A stretch of DNA of 32,526 nt from Planctomycetia bacterium (GCA_030537455.1 JAUNMR010000037.1:1-32526); one strand, 5' to 3'; positions 1-7,074 are shown, counted from the stretch's first letter. Numbers and translations: made by a program. Notes: generated from the letters alone by a model not told the origin.

Positions 1-2
1 AG

Positions 3-1382
3 CGCACTCAAGAGCTTGCGCGGCGCTGTCGCGACGAATCAGATAAACCTTGTGTACAACAGCCGCGCGTGAGCTGCGCGCAACTTCCGAGCTTTACGCT
101 TCTGACCAACCTTCGTCGCGAGGGACTTACGCCTACCCGACGTCAAGAGATAATAACAGAAGAGGAGCGATTTGAAGAATACCTTGTGGCGTCAGACTTC
201 GAGCGCGCGCAGGATTGTCTTACGACGCTAGCGGGCTATTACCCAGAGGGCACGGCGTCGGAGAAGTACCAGACTCTCAGTCAGACTCTCGCTAAGAAGA
301 AGGAGGAATATGATAAGCGTCAAGAAGCCGAAGACTGCTATGCCAACGCTCAGAGCGCTCTGCAGGCGAAGAACTTTGCGGAAGCGTTGACTTATATTGA
401 CGACGCGATAGAACTTTACAAAGATTCTAAATATACAACGTTTCGTAACGGAGCTCTCACTCGCGGCGTGAGGGCGGCGGTCAATCAGTCGATTACCGAC
501 GGTAACTATCAGAAAGCGGAGAGCTTGAATAAGCTCCTTGCCCAACTAGACGCGAAAACGGCCAAAGAAAACGAGTCTAGAATAGCAGAGTTAGAACAGC
601 CTAAACCCGTGACGCCCGAGGCGGGCGCCCTCAAGACGCTGACAATCGCGGGGGTCAAAGTGAACTTCCGCTGGGCGCCAGCCGGAACGTTCCAGATGGG
701 CAGTCCGGAGAGCGAGGAGGAGCGTTATTCTGGCAACTGGGAAAAACAACACACAGTCACGCTAAGCAAGGGCTTCTGGATAGCAGAGACAGAAACGACG
801 CAGGAGCTTTGGGAGGCAGTGATGGGTAATAATCCCAGTTATTTCACAGGCGATAAACAGTTACCAGTAGAGGAAGTTAGTTGGAACGATTGCCAAGAAT
901 TTGTTGAGAAGCTCAACGCCAGTTACAGTAGCGCGTTGCCAAGTGGTTACAAATACGCCATGCCGACTGAAGCACAGTGGGAATACGCTTGCCGCGCGGG
1001 TACAACGACGCCTTTTAACTTCGGTTCCGTCCTAAACGGCGATAAGGCGAACTGCGACGGTAATTACCCATATGGCACAAGCACAAAGGGCGCATACAAA
1101 GCGAAGACGACGCCGGTGAAGAGTTACGCGGCGAACGCCTGGGGGCTGTACGACATGCACGGCAACGTGTTGGAATGGTGCGCGGACTGGTCTGACGAAG
1201 ATTACTACACGAGCTCGTCCGCCACGACTGACCCGGCGGGGCCGGGGAGCGGCTCGGACCGCGTCTTCCGCGGTGGCTCCTGGTTCTACAGCGCCGAGTG
1301 CTGCCGGTCAGCGAGCCGGCGCATCAGCACGCCGGAGATCCGGGGCAACGACTACGGGTTCCGGCTTGTCCTAGTCCGGTAG
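3..1382 (+). CDS. Caspase-like (C14) / FGE-sulfatase domain protein, 5'-truncated by window; candidate DGR target
   Basis: The reading frame is open from the first full codon of the window, so the start lies outside; the GTG at 69 is internal. Codons 3-69 give RTQELARRCRDE... and CVQQP, matching residues 327-347 of the complete neighbour at 1868, where this stretch closes the caspase domain. So the missing part is very probably a C14 caspase domain. About 150 residues of charged helices follow (roughly 160-600), TPR-like, absent from the neighbour. The FGE-sulfatase/C-type-lectin-fold domain occupies about 628-1379, with FWIAETETTQELW, PTEAQWEYACRAG, LYDMHGNVLEWC and RGGSW. True formylglycine-generating enzymes have a reactive cysteine pair; here the tail has CC in a variable stretch, so enzymatic FGE activity is not expected and ligand binding is more likely (inference). 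The final 120 bases are distinctly GC-rich and look like a DGR variable region. No helical insert partner or RT is seen nearby. Confidence 0.88.
   Translation, partial: RTQELARRCRDESDKPCVQQPRVSCAQLPSFTLLTNLRREGLTPTRRQEIITEEERFEEYLVASDFERAQDCLTTLAGYYPEGTASEKYQTLSQTLAKKKEEYDKRQEAEDCYANAQSALQAKNFAEALTYIDDAIELYKDSKYTTFRNGALTRGVRAAVNQSITDGNYQKAESLNKLLAQLDAKTAKENESRIAELEQPKPVTPEAGALKTLTIAGVKVNFRWAPAGTFQMGSPESEEERYSGNWEKQHTVTLSKGFWIAETETTQELWEAVMGNNPSYFTGDKQLPVEEVSWNDCQEFVEKLNASYSSALPSGYKYAMPTEAQWEYACRAGTTTPFNFGSVLNGDKANCDGNYPYGTSTKGAYKAKTTPVKSYAANAWGLYDMHGNVLEWCADWSDEDYYTSSSATTDPAGPGSGSDRVFRGGSWFYSAECCRSASRRISTPEIRGNDYGFRLVLVR
1257..1379 (+). other. Candidate DGR variable region (VR) at the 3' end of the caspase-FGE gene
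   Basis: Thirteen codons at 1284, 1287, 1290, 1299, 1314, 1320, 1323, 1326, 1338, 1344, 1347, 1350 and 1353 read TTC, TAC, AGC, TGC, AGC, CGC, ATC, AGC, ATC, GGC, AAC, GAC and TAC. All end in C and all can come from AAC by changes at adenines only. They are set in the fixed frame RGGSW, CRSA, GFRL seen in FGE-type DGR target proteins. The segment is richer in G+C than the rest of the gene, as if copied in from another source. No template repeat was found in the window, so the assignment rests on codon pattern, position and domain type. Confidence 0.6.
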
Positions 1383-1396
1383 CGTTACCTTCTGGT

Positions 1397-1412
1397 GGGC
1401 GCGTAAGCGCCC
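1397..1412. other. Hairpin/cruciform just downstream of the variable region
   Basis: GGGCGC, loop GTAA, GCGCCC: a perfect 6-bp inverted repeat with a 4-base loop, 14 bases after the stop codon and followed by a G-run. DGR target genes are known to carry a short-loop hairpin or cruciform a few bases after the variable region that helps target recognition; a rho-independent terminator would need a T-run, which is absent here. Confidence 0.5.
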
Positions 1413-1761
1413 GCAGGGGGGGAGGCGGTTTGCGTATTGTCAACGGGAGCGTACTAAGCTTTCGTTTTTAGATAATAAAGACGACTCATAAGTATTGGCT
1501 GTTAATTTACCGCGGAATCCTGCGCGACCTTTCGGTCGATAAGTCTGACGTACCCGTTGGTTTCTTGCGTTCACACGATTTTGGCGTGACCATTACGATC
1601 GCTAACTTCTGTACCATATTGGTTTATGAAGAAATTCCGTTACACCGACGGCGATTTGAGAGTCGAGATTCCCAGTTGGTTCGTCTGTAACGAAGGATTC
1701 GAGGGTGACGATTAGCAACTCCCGCGCGACGAACGCGGCGGCGCCTTGGGCGTTCCGGCAG

Positions 1762-1841
1762 AGTGACGTCGTTTAGCGTGGCGGTTCTGTGACGAACCAT
1801 ATGGCTTTAACTTCATGTACGGCTTTCGACTTGTCTGAGTC
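1762..1841 (+). pseudogene. Remnant of an FGE-sulfatase domain C-terminus
   Basis: Bases 1762-1791 read SDVV*RGGSV, matching SDRVFRGGSW of the upstream gene with an in-frame stop. Bases 1815-1841 read MYGFRLV*V in another frame, matching the terminal YGFRLVLV of both intact genes. The roughly 80 bases that normally lie between these two motifs are reduced to about 25. This is a decayed third copy of the same C-terminus, lying immediately upstream of the intact second gene. It contains a stop codon, a deletion and a frame change, so it is not expressed as a functional domain. Confidence 0.65.
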
Positions 1842-1867
1842 CACTAAGCGCGATTGCAAGTAGACGC

Positions 1868-3775
1868 ATGAGGAGCGCCGGCGTGAAAGGATTAGGCGTC
1901 TGTAAAATGTTTAAAATATTGGCATTAGGTATGCGAGAACATAATGAATTGCCCAAGTCAACGTTTGCTTTGGTTAAGGTGGGACTGACGCTGTGCGCGT
2001 TCTTTTTCGGCGTATTGAGCGCGCATGCGGCGGGACAGGAACACTGGGGCGCACGCAGTACGACTTTTGTGGGCAATGAAAAGCCGATCGTTATGACCGG
2101 TCGGTCTAAGCCAGACAAGGACGTGCATGTTAATTCCGGGTGGAAGCTCTTTCTGGTTGGGACGAATCGATATGACAATATGAAAGACAGCGACCTGTGC
2201 TACGCCGTCGCGGACGTGACAGCGTTAAAGGCGCGATTTATTGAGTTAGGCGTTCCCGAGGAGAATATTACCATTCTTACCACGGGGTCTAGCGCCGCAT
2301 TGATTCCGGAGAAAAAGAATATAGAAGTCGCCTTTAAGAGGTTTATTACGAACCTTGAAAAAGGGGATAGCGCCTTTGTTTATCTCAGCGGTCATGGGTT
2401 CCGCTTTGAAAGGGATAAGCGGACTTATTATGCCCCGCAGAATGTGGTTGTGACGTCGAAGTCGGAAATCATAAAGACTTCTGTCGCTATTGACGACATG
2501 ATAGAATCGCTTCGCAATAGTTCGGCGAATCTCAAGTGGATGACGGTCGACGCATGTCGTAACGACCCGACAGAAAAACTGAGCGACGATTCGTCATTTG
2601 GCGCTCTCTCTGCGAACCAGCTCGGACTTGCCAAGGGGGCAATTGTCGATTCTGCGGGGCTTCCCGACTCTTTTGTCTTTATGCAGGGTTGCGAAGACGG
2701 TCAGTATTCTCTCGAATCCCCAGATTTGCAACAAGGTCTCATGGCGTACGCACTCCTGGAGGCGTTGCAGTACGACAATAATCCCGCCGACCGCGATAAG
2801 TCGGGCGAACTCAAACTGGTCGACCTTTTGAGTTACGTCCAGAGCCGAACCGAAGAGCTCGCGCGTTGCTGTCGCGACCGGTTCAATCGTCCATGTATCC
2901 AAAGACCAGCGTTGACAAATGACCGGCTACAAAACGCTGTTTTCCTGACAAATCTGCGTCACGGCGTCGCCACGCCTACGCAACGTCAGGGGACGGATAG
3001 CGGAGAGATAGAATGCGGAAGCAAAGCGGGCGAGGTCAAAACGCTTACAATCGCCGGGGTTCAGGTGAATTTCCACTGGGCGCCCTCGGGGAGGTTCCAG
3101 ATGGGCAGTCCGGAGAGCGAGCAGAAGCGTTTGGAGAATGAGACGCTACACGAAGTTGAGCTAACGCAAGGTTTCTGGATTGCCGAGACCGAAACAACCC
3201 AGGAACTGTGGCAAGCGGTTATGGGAAATAATCCCAGTGAGTTTCGTAACAATCATGCTCCGGTGGAGCAGATTAGTTGGGACGACTGTCAAGATTTTTT
3301 GAATGAACTCAATAGCAATTACAGTAGCGTTCTACCTTACGGCTACAGATACGCCCTGCCAACGGAAGCGCAGTGGGAATACGCTTGTCGCGCTGGGACG
3401 TCCACGCCCTTTGCCTTTGGCGCGTCGCTTGACGCCTCGGAGGCGAATTTCGACGGAAACTACCCGTATGGCGCCGGAGCTAAGGGCGCTTTTAAAGAGC
3501 GAACGACCCCGGTGAAGAGCTACGCGCCAAACGACTGGGGCTTGTACGACATGCACGGGAACGTGTGGGAATGGTGCGCCGACCTGTATGACAGGGACTT
3601 TTACTCGACGTCAGAATCAAGGCAAGACCCCGAGGGGGGCGGTCGTGGAAGCGATTACGTCCTGCGCGGCGGTTCTTGGAACGATGGCGCCAAGTCCTGC
3701 CGCTCAAGCTATCGCAATCGTGACCCGGGCAACCCGAGCTACGACTGCGGAGTCAGACTGGTCTTGGTTCGCTAA
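1868..3775 (+). CDS. Secreted caspase-like (C14) protein with C-terminal FGE-sulfatase domain
   Basis: Complete 635-codon gene. A hydrophobic segment at about residues 33-50 followed by SAHAAG looks like a signal peptide, so the protein is probably exported. The caspase-fold domain spans about 90-345, with the catalytic histidine in YLSGHG (His176) and the cysteine in VDACRNDP (Cys230), as in bacterial metacaspase/orthocaspase families that cut after basic residues. The FGE/C-type-lectin-like domain spans about 390-635 (WIAETETTQELW, PTEAQWEYACRAG, DMHGNVWEWC, RGGSW). Only one cysteine (C611) remains where true FGE enzymes have a pair, so a binding role is likelier. Its C-terminal variable positions are all NNY codons. 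The start is uncertain: AGGAG at 1871-1875 suits the GTG at 1883 better than the first ATG; ATGs at 1907 and 1931 also precede the signal peptide. Confidence 0.88.
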   Translation: MRSAGVKGLGVCKMFKILALGMREHNELPKSTFALVKVGLTLCAFFFGVLSAHAAGQEHWGARSTTFVGNEKPIVMTGRSKPDKDVHVNSGWKLFLVGTNRYDNMKDSDLCYAVADVTALKARFIELGVPEENITILTTGSSAALIPEKKNIEVAFKRFITNLEKGDSAFVYLSGHGFRFERDKRTYYAPQNVVVTSKSEIIKTSVAIDDMIESLRNSSANLKWMTVDACRNDPTEKLSDDSSFGALSANQLGLAKGAIVDSAGLPDSFVFMQGCEDGQYSLESPDLQQGLMAYALLEALQYDNNPADRDKSGELKLVDLLSYVQSRTEELARCCRDRFNRPCIQRPALTNDRLQNAVFLTNLRHGVATPTQRQGTDSGEIECGSKAGEVKTLTIAGVQVNFHWAPSGRFQMGSPESEQKRLENETLHEVELTQGFWIAETETTQELWQAVMGNNPSEFRNNHAPVEQISWDDCQDFLNELNSNYSSVLPYGYRYALPTEAQWEYACRAGTSTPFAFGASLDASEANFDGNYPYGAGAKGAFKERTTPVKSYAPNDWGLYDMHGNVWEWCADLYDRDFYSTSESRQDPEGGGRGSDYVLRGGSWNDGAKSCRSSYRNRDPGNPSYDCGVRLVLVR

Positions 3776-3800
3776 CGTCGACGTTTCAAACGCCAGTGTA

Positions 3801-3834
3801 ATTATAAATCTGGTATACTGTTTGGCGTCGAGAG
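3801..3834. repeat. Imperfect repeat, left copy, flanking the minus-strand cassette
   Basis: ATTATAAAT..TG followed by GTATACTGTTT (3813-3823) and a CGAGAG end. The right copy is at 5242-5289, where the same blocks are 11 bases further apart. The two copies bracket the three unknown minus-strand genes. They could be promoter-like sequence rather than an insertion footprint. Confidence 0.35.
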
Positions 3835-3880
3835 TATTTAATCGTACTCGTAAATAATGAACGGAAACGTACTATTTTCA

Positions 3881-4345
3881 CTACTGACCGGCGTTAGTAA
3901 TGAAGTCGATTTCATCGAGTAGTCTTGTGGCGACTTCTCCGATTGTCATATCGTGTTGATTGGCGACTTCGTTATAGGATTGGTAAGGGATTCCGCTGTA
4001 GAGAGTACGCATATAACCGATTCTGAGAAAGAAGAATTGGGACAAGAGGTATTCTCGCGCCTCGTCAACGAGATTCTCCTCGGGCAAAAGGAGGTCGGTG
4101 TAGTTCGCCAGTATTTCAGTTCTTTGTGGGTAAAACAAAGCGCTTTCGATACGAGGATCTGAAACGCGTTCATAGGAGGCTTGGGTTCGATACCATTCGT
4201 TCCATTTGCAACTACCAAATCCGTTTAAATAAGACAGTGGCGTATCGGTGCGCGAGGAAAAGGTCTTGTTTAACTCTTGGGGATCTCTTATGTGGTGAAA
4301 TGCCGTTAATTTGTTGTATTCCTTAGGCGCTTCGCGTAATTTCAA
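3881..4345 (-). CDS. Hypothetical protein, third gene of the minus-strand cassette
   Basis: 154 codons, not recognised. No signal peptide or membrane segment is visible; aromatic residues and arginine are frequent, and the C-terminal half (EEARE..., IGEVATRLLDEIDF) looks helical. The only possible start near the upstream stop in this frame is a TTG at 4345, which has no Shine-Dalgarno sequence and lies 23 bases inside the preceding gene. It therefore depends on translational coupling, or it is the 3' part of one longer gene split by a frameshift. The codon use is AT-richer than in the housekeeping genes of the window, which suggests a different origin. Confidence 0.55.
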   Translation of the reverse strand: MKLREAPKEYNKLTAFHHIRDPQELNKTFSSRTDTPLSYLNGFGSCKWNEWYRTQASYERVSDPRIESALFYPQRTEILANYTDLLLPEENLVDEAREYLLSQFFFLRIGYMRTLYSGIPYQSYNEVANQHDMTIGEVATRLLDEIDFITNAGQ

Positions 4346-4787
4346 CCCATGGTTGCGTGTCGTCTGTTAAAAAGACTGAATCCCAAGACCTGTCGTTAAC
4401 CAAATTCCAGAAAAGTCGTCTAAAGCTAACTTGCCACAGAAGCGCTAATTCGTTGAGATCTGCTTGATTGGCGTCAAATGCGATCTCTTCTGACTCTACG
4501 CTATCTTGCATAGCGCTTTGTAGTTGATTAACAAATTGGTGTGTTTTCTTATCTGGACGATTGAGCGCCTCGCCCCAGTGAGTTCCGTCTTTATAAAGCT
4601 TCTCAATGTAAACATAGAAAGAAACGAATATTAGCGTTCGTTCCCTTGGCGTGGAGTTAGGCAAGTAATCGAGACAAAGTTGAATGTCATTCTTGGTCGC
4701 AACATTCGCCTTTTTCAGATCTCGTGATAGAGGCAGATAACGTTCGAACGTAAGATCTAAGAATCTGTCAGTTCGGAAAAGTCGCAT
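4323..4787 (-). CDS. Hypothetical protein, second gene of the minus-strand cassette
   Basis: 154 codons, not recognised. It looks like a soluble, mostly helical protein with many charged residues and a tryptophan-containing C-terminal third (LLWQVSFRRLFWNLV). It starts 14 bases after the stop of the membrane-anchored gene at 4802-5221 and overlaps the next gene by 23 bases, so the three form one transcription unit. No good ribosome-binding site precedes the ATG. No catalytic motif can be named. Confidence 0.6.
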   Translation of the reverse strand: MRLFRTDRFLDLTFERYLPLSRDLKKANVATKNDIQLCLDYLPNSTPRERTLIFVSFYVYIEKLYKDGTHWGEALNRPDKKTHQFVNQLQSAMQDSVESEEIAFDANQADLNELALLWQVSFRRLFWNLVNDRSWDSVFLTDDTQPWVEITRSA

Positions 4788-4801
4788 AGTAACATAATGT
4801 T

Positions 4802-5221
4802 CTACATATTGCTAGAACGGTTTTCATGAGCTATCCTTTCCTTTTTAGATAAGTAGAATTTGTCACGTTTATTCTTAGACGAATCACGAAAATTTTTGAA
4901 GCGATAGTCTTCATAGATCGTCCTATTACAAATCACAAGTTCGATAGGGAAACAAGTTACGTCACATGCTTGCTCTTGAATTGTTGTTAATAAGTCTTTC
5001 TCGACGTAAGTTTTTTTATTTTCCTCTTGTCGTTGTAAATGGGCTAGGTAAACCTTGGACGACAAGTACCGTAACACAGAGGAGTACTCTTTCTGTTTTA
5101 CCTCTCCTTTGGGTTGTTTGACGGGAATCAGACTTAATGTCACTAATAGTAACGTGACTAGGCACAAAACCGATAGGACAATCTTTTTGAGTGTGACGCG
5201 ACGGACGATGTTTTTATTCAT
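4802..5221 (-). CDS. Hypothetical membrane-anchored protein, first gene of the minus-strand cassette
   Basis: 139 codons. A basic N-terminus (NKNIVRRVTLKK) is followed by one hydrophobic helix at about residues 13-32, then a hydrophilic lysine-rich part. This is the layout of a single-pass membrane or secreted protein with a non-cleaved anchor. Two cysteines (ACDVTCF) and a third (VICNR) lie in the outer part. It is AT-richer than neighbours and is the promoter-proximal gene of the cassette. No family was recognised. Confidence 0.6.
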   Translation of the reverse strand: MNKNIVRRVTLKKIVLSVLCLVTLLLVTLSLIPVKQPKGEVKQKEYSSVLRYLSSKVYLAHLQRQEENKKTYVEKDLLTTIQEQACDVTCFPIELVICNRTIYEDYRFKNFRDSSKNKRDKFYLSKKERIAHENRSSNM

Positions 5222-5241
5222 TTGAAGCTCGTTGAATTACG

Positions 5242-5269
5242 ATTATAATTTTGCGTTATATTGTGTATA
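5242..5269 (-). promoter_or_regulatory. Possible promoter of the minus-strand three-gene cassette
   Basis: On the minus strand TATACA (5269-5264) and TATAAT (5247-5242) are 16 bases apart, and the -10 box is about 20 bases before the ATG at 5221. It overlaps the right copy of the flanking repeat. Confidence 0.35.
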
Positions 5270-5289
5270 CTGTTTATGTCATCGAAGAG
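5242..5289. repeat. Imperfect repeat, right copy, flanking the minus-strand cassette
   Basis: ATTATAA at 5242, GTATACTGTTT at 5265-5275 and a CGAAGAG end at 5283-5289 match the blocks at 3801-3834 in the same order and orientation, with an 11-base expansion in the middle. Confidence 0.35.
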
Positions 5290-5323
5290 TGGTAATTGCC
5301 GAGGTTGGATCTGAGCGGCGTTT

Positions 5324-5716
5324 TTACGTCGCATGGAGAGGTTTAGCAGTCTTGACCATGTCGCCATATTCGCCACGTACGACGCCGACGAATAGCGCAA
5401 TCTCCATTCCCTCTACACTGTGCCAACTGACGGCGTCGAGCATACGACGATCCTTGAGCGCTTCCACATGCAAGGAGCGCCTAAGAGGATCACGAGGTTT
5501 CACAGAGCGACCCTTGGGGGCGTGAGAAGTTTGAAAATGTTGAGAACACAGTTCGTGTCTAGACGCGTCATTGAATCGCTCCCACTTTATATCAACGGTA
5601 ACGGGGTTGTGCCAAACGCCTCGGAAGCAAGTGTAGTTTACCGCCTGCTGGGCGTCAAGCGTAGTTCGACTTTTAACAATAAAAATATAGTTTTGACTCA
5701 ACTCTGACTGTCTCAA
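5324..5716 (-). pseudogene. Possible N-terminal fragment of a planctomycete surface protein
   Basis: The minus-strand frame contains RRSLHVEALKDRRMLDA. This closely resembles the 'LE.LEDRRML' motif found near the N-terminus of many large planctomycete extracellular proteins. Here the frame ends about 50 codons after the motif and no repeat or dockerin region follows, so it would be a fragment. The bases before the motif do not look like normal coding sequence. If the motif match is accidental, this is non-coding. Confidence 0.35.
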
Positions 5717-5718
5717 GC

Positions 5719-5786
5719 GTGTACGACATACAGGGGACGTATGGGAGTGGATTTGGCGCTGGTACGACAGGGAGTACTACAAGTCC
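5719..5786 (+). pseudogene. Remnant of an FGE-sulfatase domain with frameshift
   Basis: Bases 5719-5739 read VYDIQGT and, after loss of one base, 5742-5786 read WEWIWRWYDREYYKS. Together they match LYDMHGNVWEWCADLYDRDFYS of the intact gene at 1868, the most conserved part of the domain. Nothing upstream or downstream on this strand extends the match clearly; a possible end (DRFGLRF near 5805) suggests an internal deletion. This shows that the FGE family array once extended at least to here. Confidence 0.65.
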
Positions 5787-6312
5787 TTGAACAAATCAAT
5801 GCCTGATAGGTTCGGTTTGCGGTTCTTTCCGCGTCGTGTATAGCGGTTCCGATAAAGACTCTGCGATATACTAACGGTCGGCGAGCGTGATGACATCGTC
5901 CCCCCCTTCCGATACTTTCCCTACAGTTTCCAGCTTGCCTTGGCACACGGAAAGATTGTCGCGCGCGACGATACGCCCCATGCCGACGTCAGGACGCTCA
6001 CAGCACAAACGAGTGCGTAGCGTCGGCGAAGGATTGTAAACGTCCGGGGCGTTTGGCATACAAACTTGTTATCGATGGACGACGTAGCAGTACGGCATTC
6101 TGGAGGCTGTTCGCAAGCTTCCTTGGCTTGCATTATCTCGAACGCATAGGGCGCGCGGGACAGATTGACCAATTTAGCGCTAATACGCTTGACAAAACCC
6201 AAAAGGTCGTCACAATAGAAACAATTTGTAGCGTTAGCAACGTCGCTGGGTGGCGTGGCGCCGGATATAGCCGCGTACTCTTGGCGACGGATTGAATAGA
6301 GAGGAAGCGATT
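5787..6312. other. Gap upstream of pyrH
   Basis: About 525 bases with no convincing gene. Short frames on both strands lack ribosome-binding sites and recognisable content. The right end carries the candidate pyrH promoter. The region adjoins the FGE remnant and is probably decayed sequence. Confidence 0.5.
6189..6216 (+). promoter_or_regulatory. Candidate promoter of pyrH
   Basis: Consensus TTGACA at 6189-6194 and CACAAT at 6211-6216 with a 16-base spacer, about 100 bases before the ATG. Confidence 0.4.
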
Positions 6313-7071
6313 ATGTCGACGTCGGCGTCTTGTTGTAAGCGTATTAAACGCATTCTTTTAAAGATATCAGGGGAGAGTTTCTGTCCTCCGGATTCTCGCG
6401 GGGTGTCGATGGATTCGGTGAATCACCTGGCGGCGCAGATTGTCGAGGTGGCGAAGCTCGGCATTGAGGTGGCGGTGGTTATGGGGGGCGGTAATATCCT
6501 GCGAGGCGCGCAGTTCAAGGCGAGCAATGGCGCGGGCTCGATTCAGGAGGCGACCGCGCACTACATGGGCATGCTCGCGACGGTGATTAATGGTCTGGCG
6601 CTACAGGACGCGATCGAGGCTCAGGGTCAGGTGACGCGTCTCATGACGGCGATTCAAATGGACGCGGTGGCGGAGCCGTATATTCGACGACGCGCGCGTC
6701 GTCATCTGGAGAAAGGTCGCGTCGTTATTCTCGCCGGCGGCACGGGCAGTCCCTTTGTTACGACCGATACCGCCGCGGCTCAACGCGCGTTGGAGCTGGA
6801 GTGCGATCTGATTCTCAAAGCGACCAAGGTCGACGGCGTTTATAGCGCCGACCCGAATAAAGATCCCAACGCCGTGTTCTATCCGGAGCTGACCTTCGAA
6901 GAGGCGTTGCGTCAGAACCTGCGCGTTATGGATTCAGAAGCCTTTGCCAAGTGCGCGGAACACGATATGCCAATTATGGTCTTTAACTTCCGTGACGAAA
7001 AGAATTTAGTGCGCGTTGTCAACGGCGAGCATGTCGGTACTTTAATTCGTAAAGAACGATCCGATTGTTAA
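6313..7071 (+). CDS. pyrH: UMP kinase (uridylate kinase)
   Basis: Phosphorylates UMP to UDP with ATP in pyrimidine nucleotide synthesis; cytosolic hexamer of the amino-acid-kinase fold. The start codon is the ATG at 6313, preceded by GAGGAAG at 6301-6307; a TTG 21 bases upstream is not needed. The 252 residues have the family order: RILLKISGE near residue 13, the glycine-rich [11 protein letters not shown] near 56, the UMP/base region with [31 protein letters not shown], then [10 protein letters not shown] and the [11 protein letters not shown] motif typical of bacterial PyrH. Length is slightly above the usual 240. The ribosome-recycling factor gene that often follows pyrH is absent; a convergent gene follows instead. 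Confidence 0.96.
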   Translation: MSTSASCCKRIKRILLKISGESFCPPDSRGVSMDSVNHLAAQIVEVAKLGIEVAVVMGGGNILRGAQFKASNGAGSIQEATAHYMGMLATVINGLALQDAIEAQGQVTRLMTAIQMDAVAEPYIRRRARRHLEKGRVVILAGGTGSPFVTTDTAAAQRALELECDLILKATKVDGVYSADPNKDPNAVFYPELTFEEALRQNLRVMDSEAFAKCAEHDMPIMVFNFRDEKNLVRVVNGEHVGTLIRKERSDC

Positions 7072-7074
7072 TTC

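Larger units (their letters stand above)
1383..1867. other. 485-base gap between the two caspase-FGE genes
   Basis: Contains the 1397-1412 hairpin, a small hairpin CGACC-TTTC-GGTCG near 1528-1541 and, at its right end, an FGE-domain remnant (1762-1841). No intact ORF of note, no RNA gene and no clear promoter were recognised in 1420-1760. Confidence 0.6.

Noticed and set aside
390..1380. Active formylglycine-generating enzyme
   Set aside because: The catalytic cysteine pair is not present in the usual spacing, and the C-terminus is hypervariable; it is treated as a binding domain.
5232..5707. Plus-strand frames opposite the surface-protein fragment
   Set aside because: No domain, no ribosome-binding site, composition not coding-like.
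6053..6295. 80-codon frame upstream of pyrH
   Set aside because: It overlaps the candidate promoter and has no ribosome-binding site or homology.
1..6300. Reverse transcriptase or template repeat of a DGR
   Set aside because: Looked for RT motifs (YADD type) and AAC-rich repeats on both strands; none found, so only the target side is claimed.
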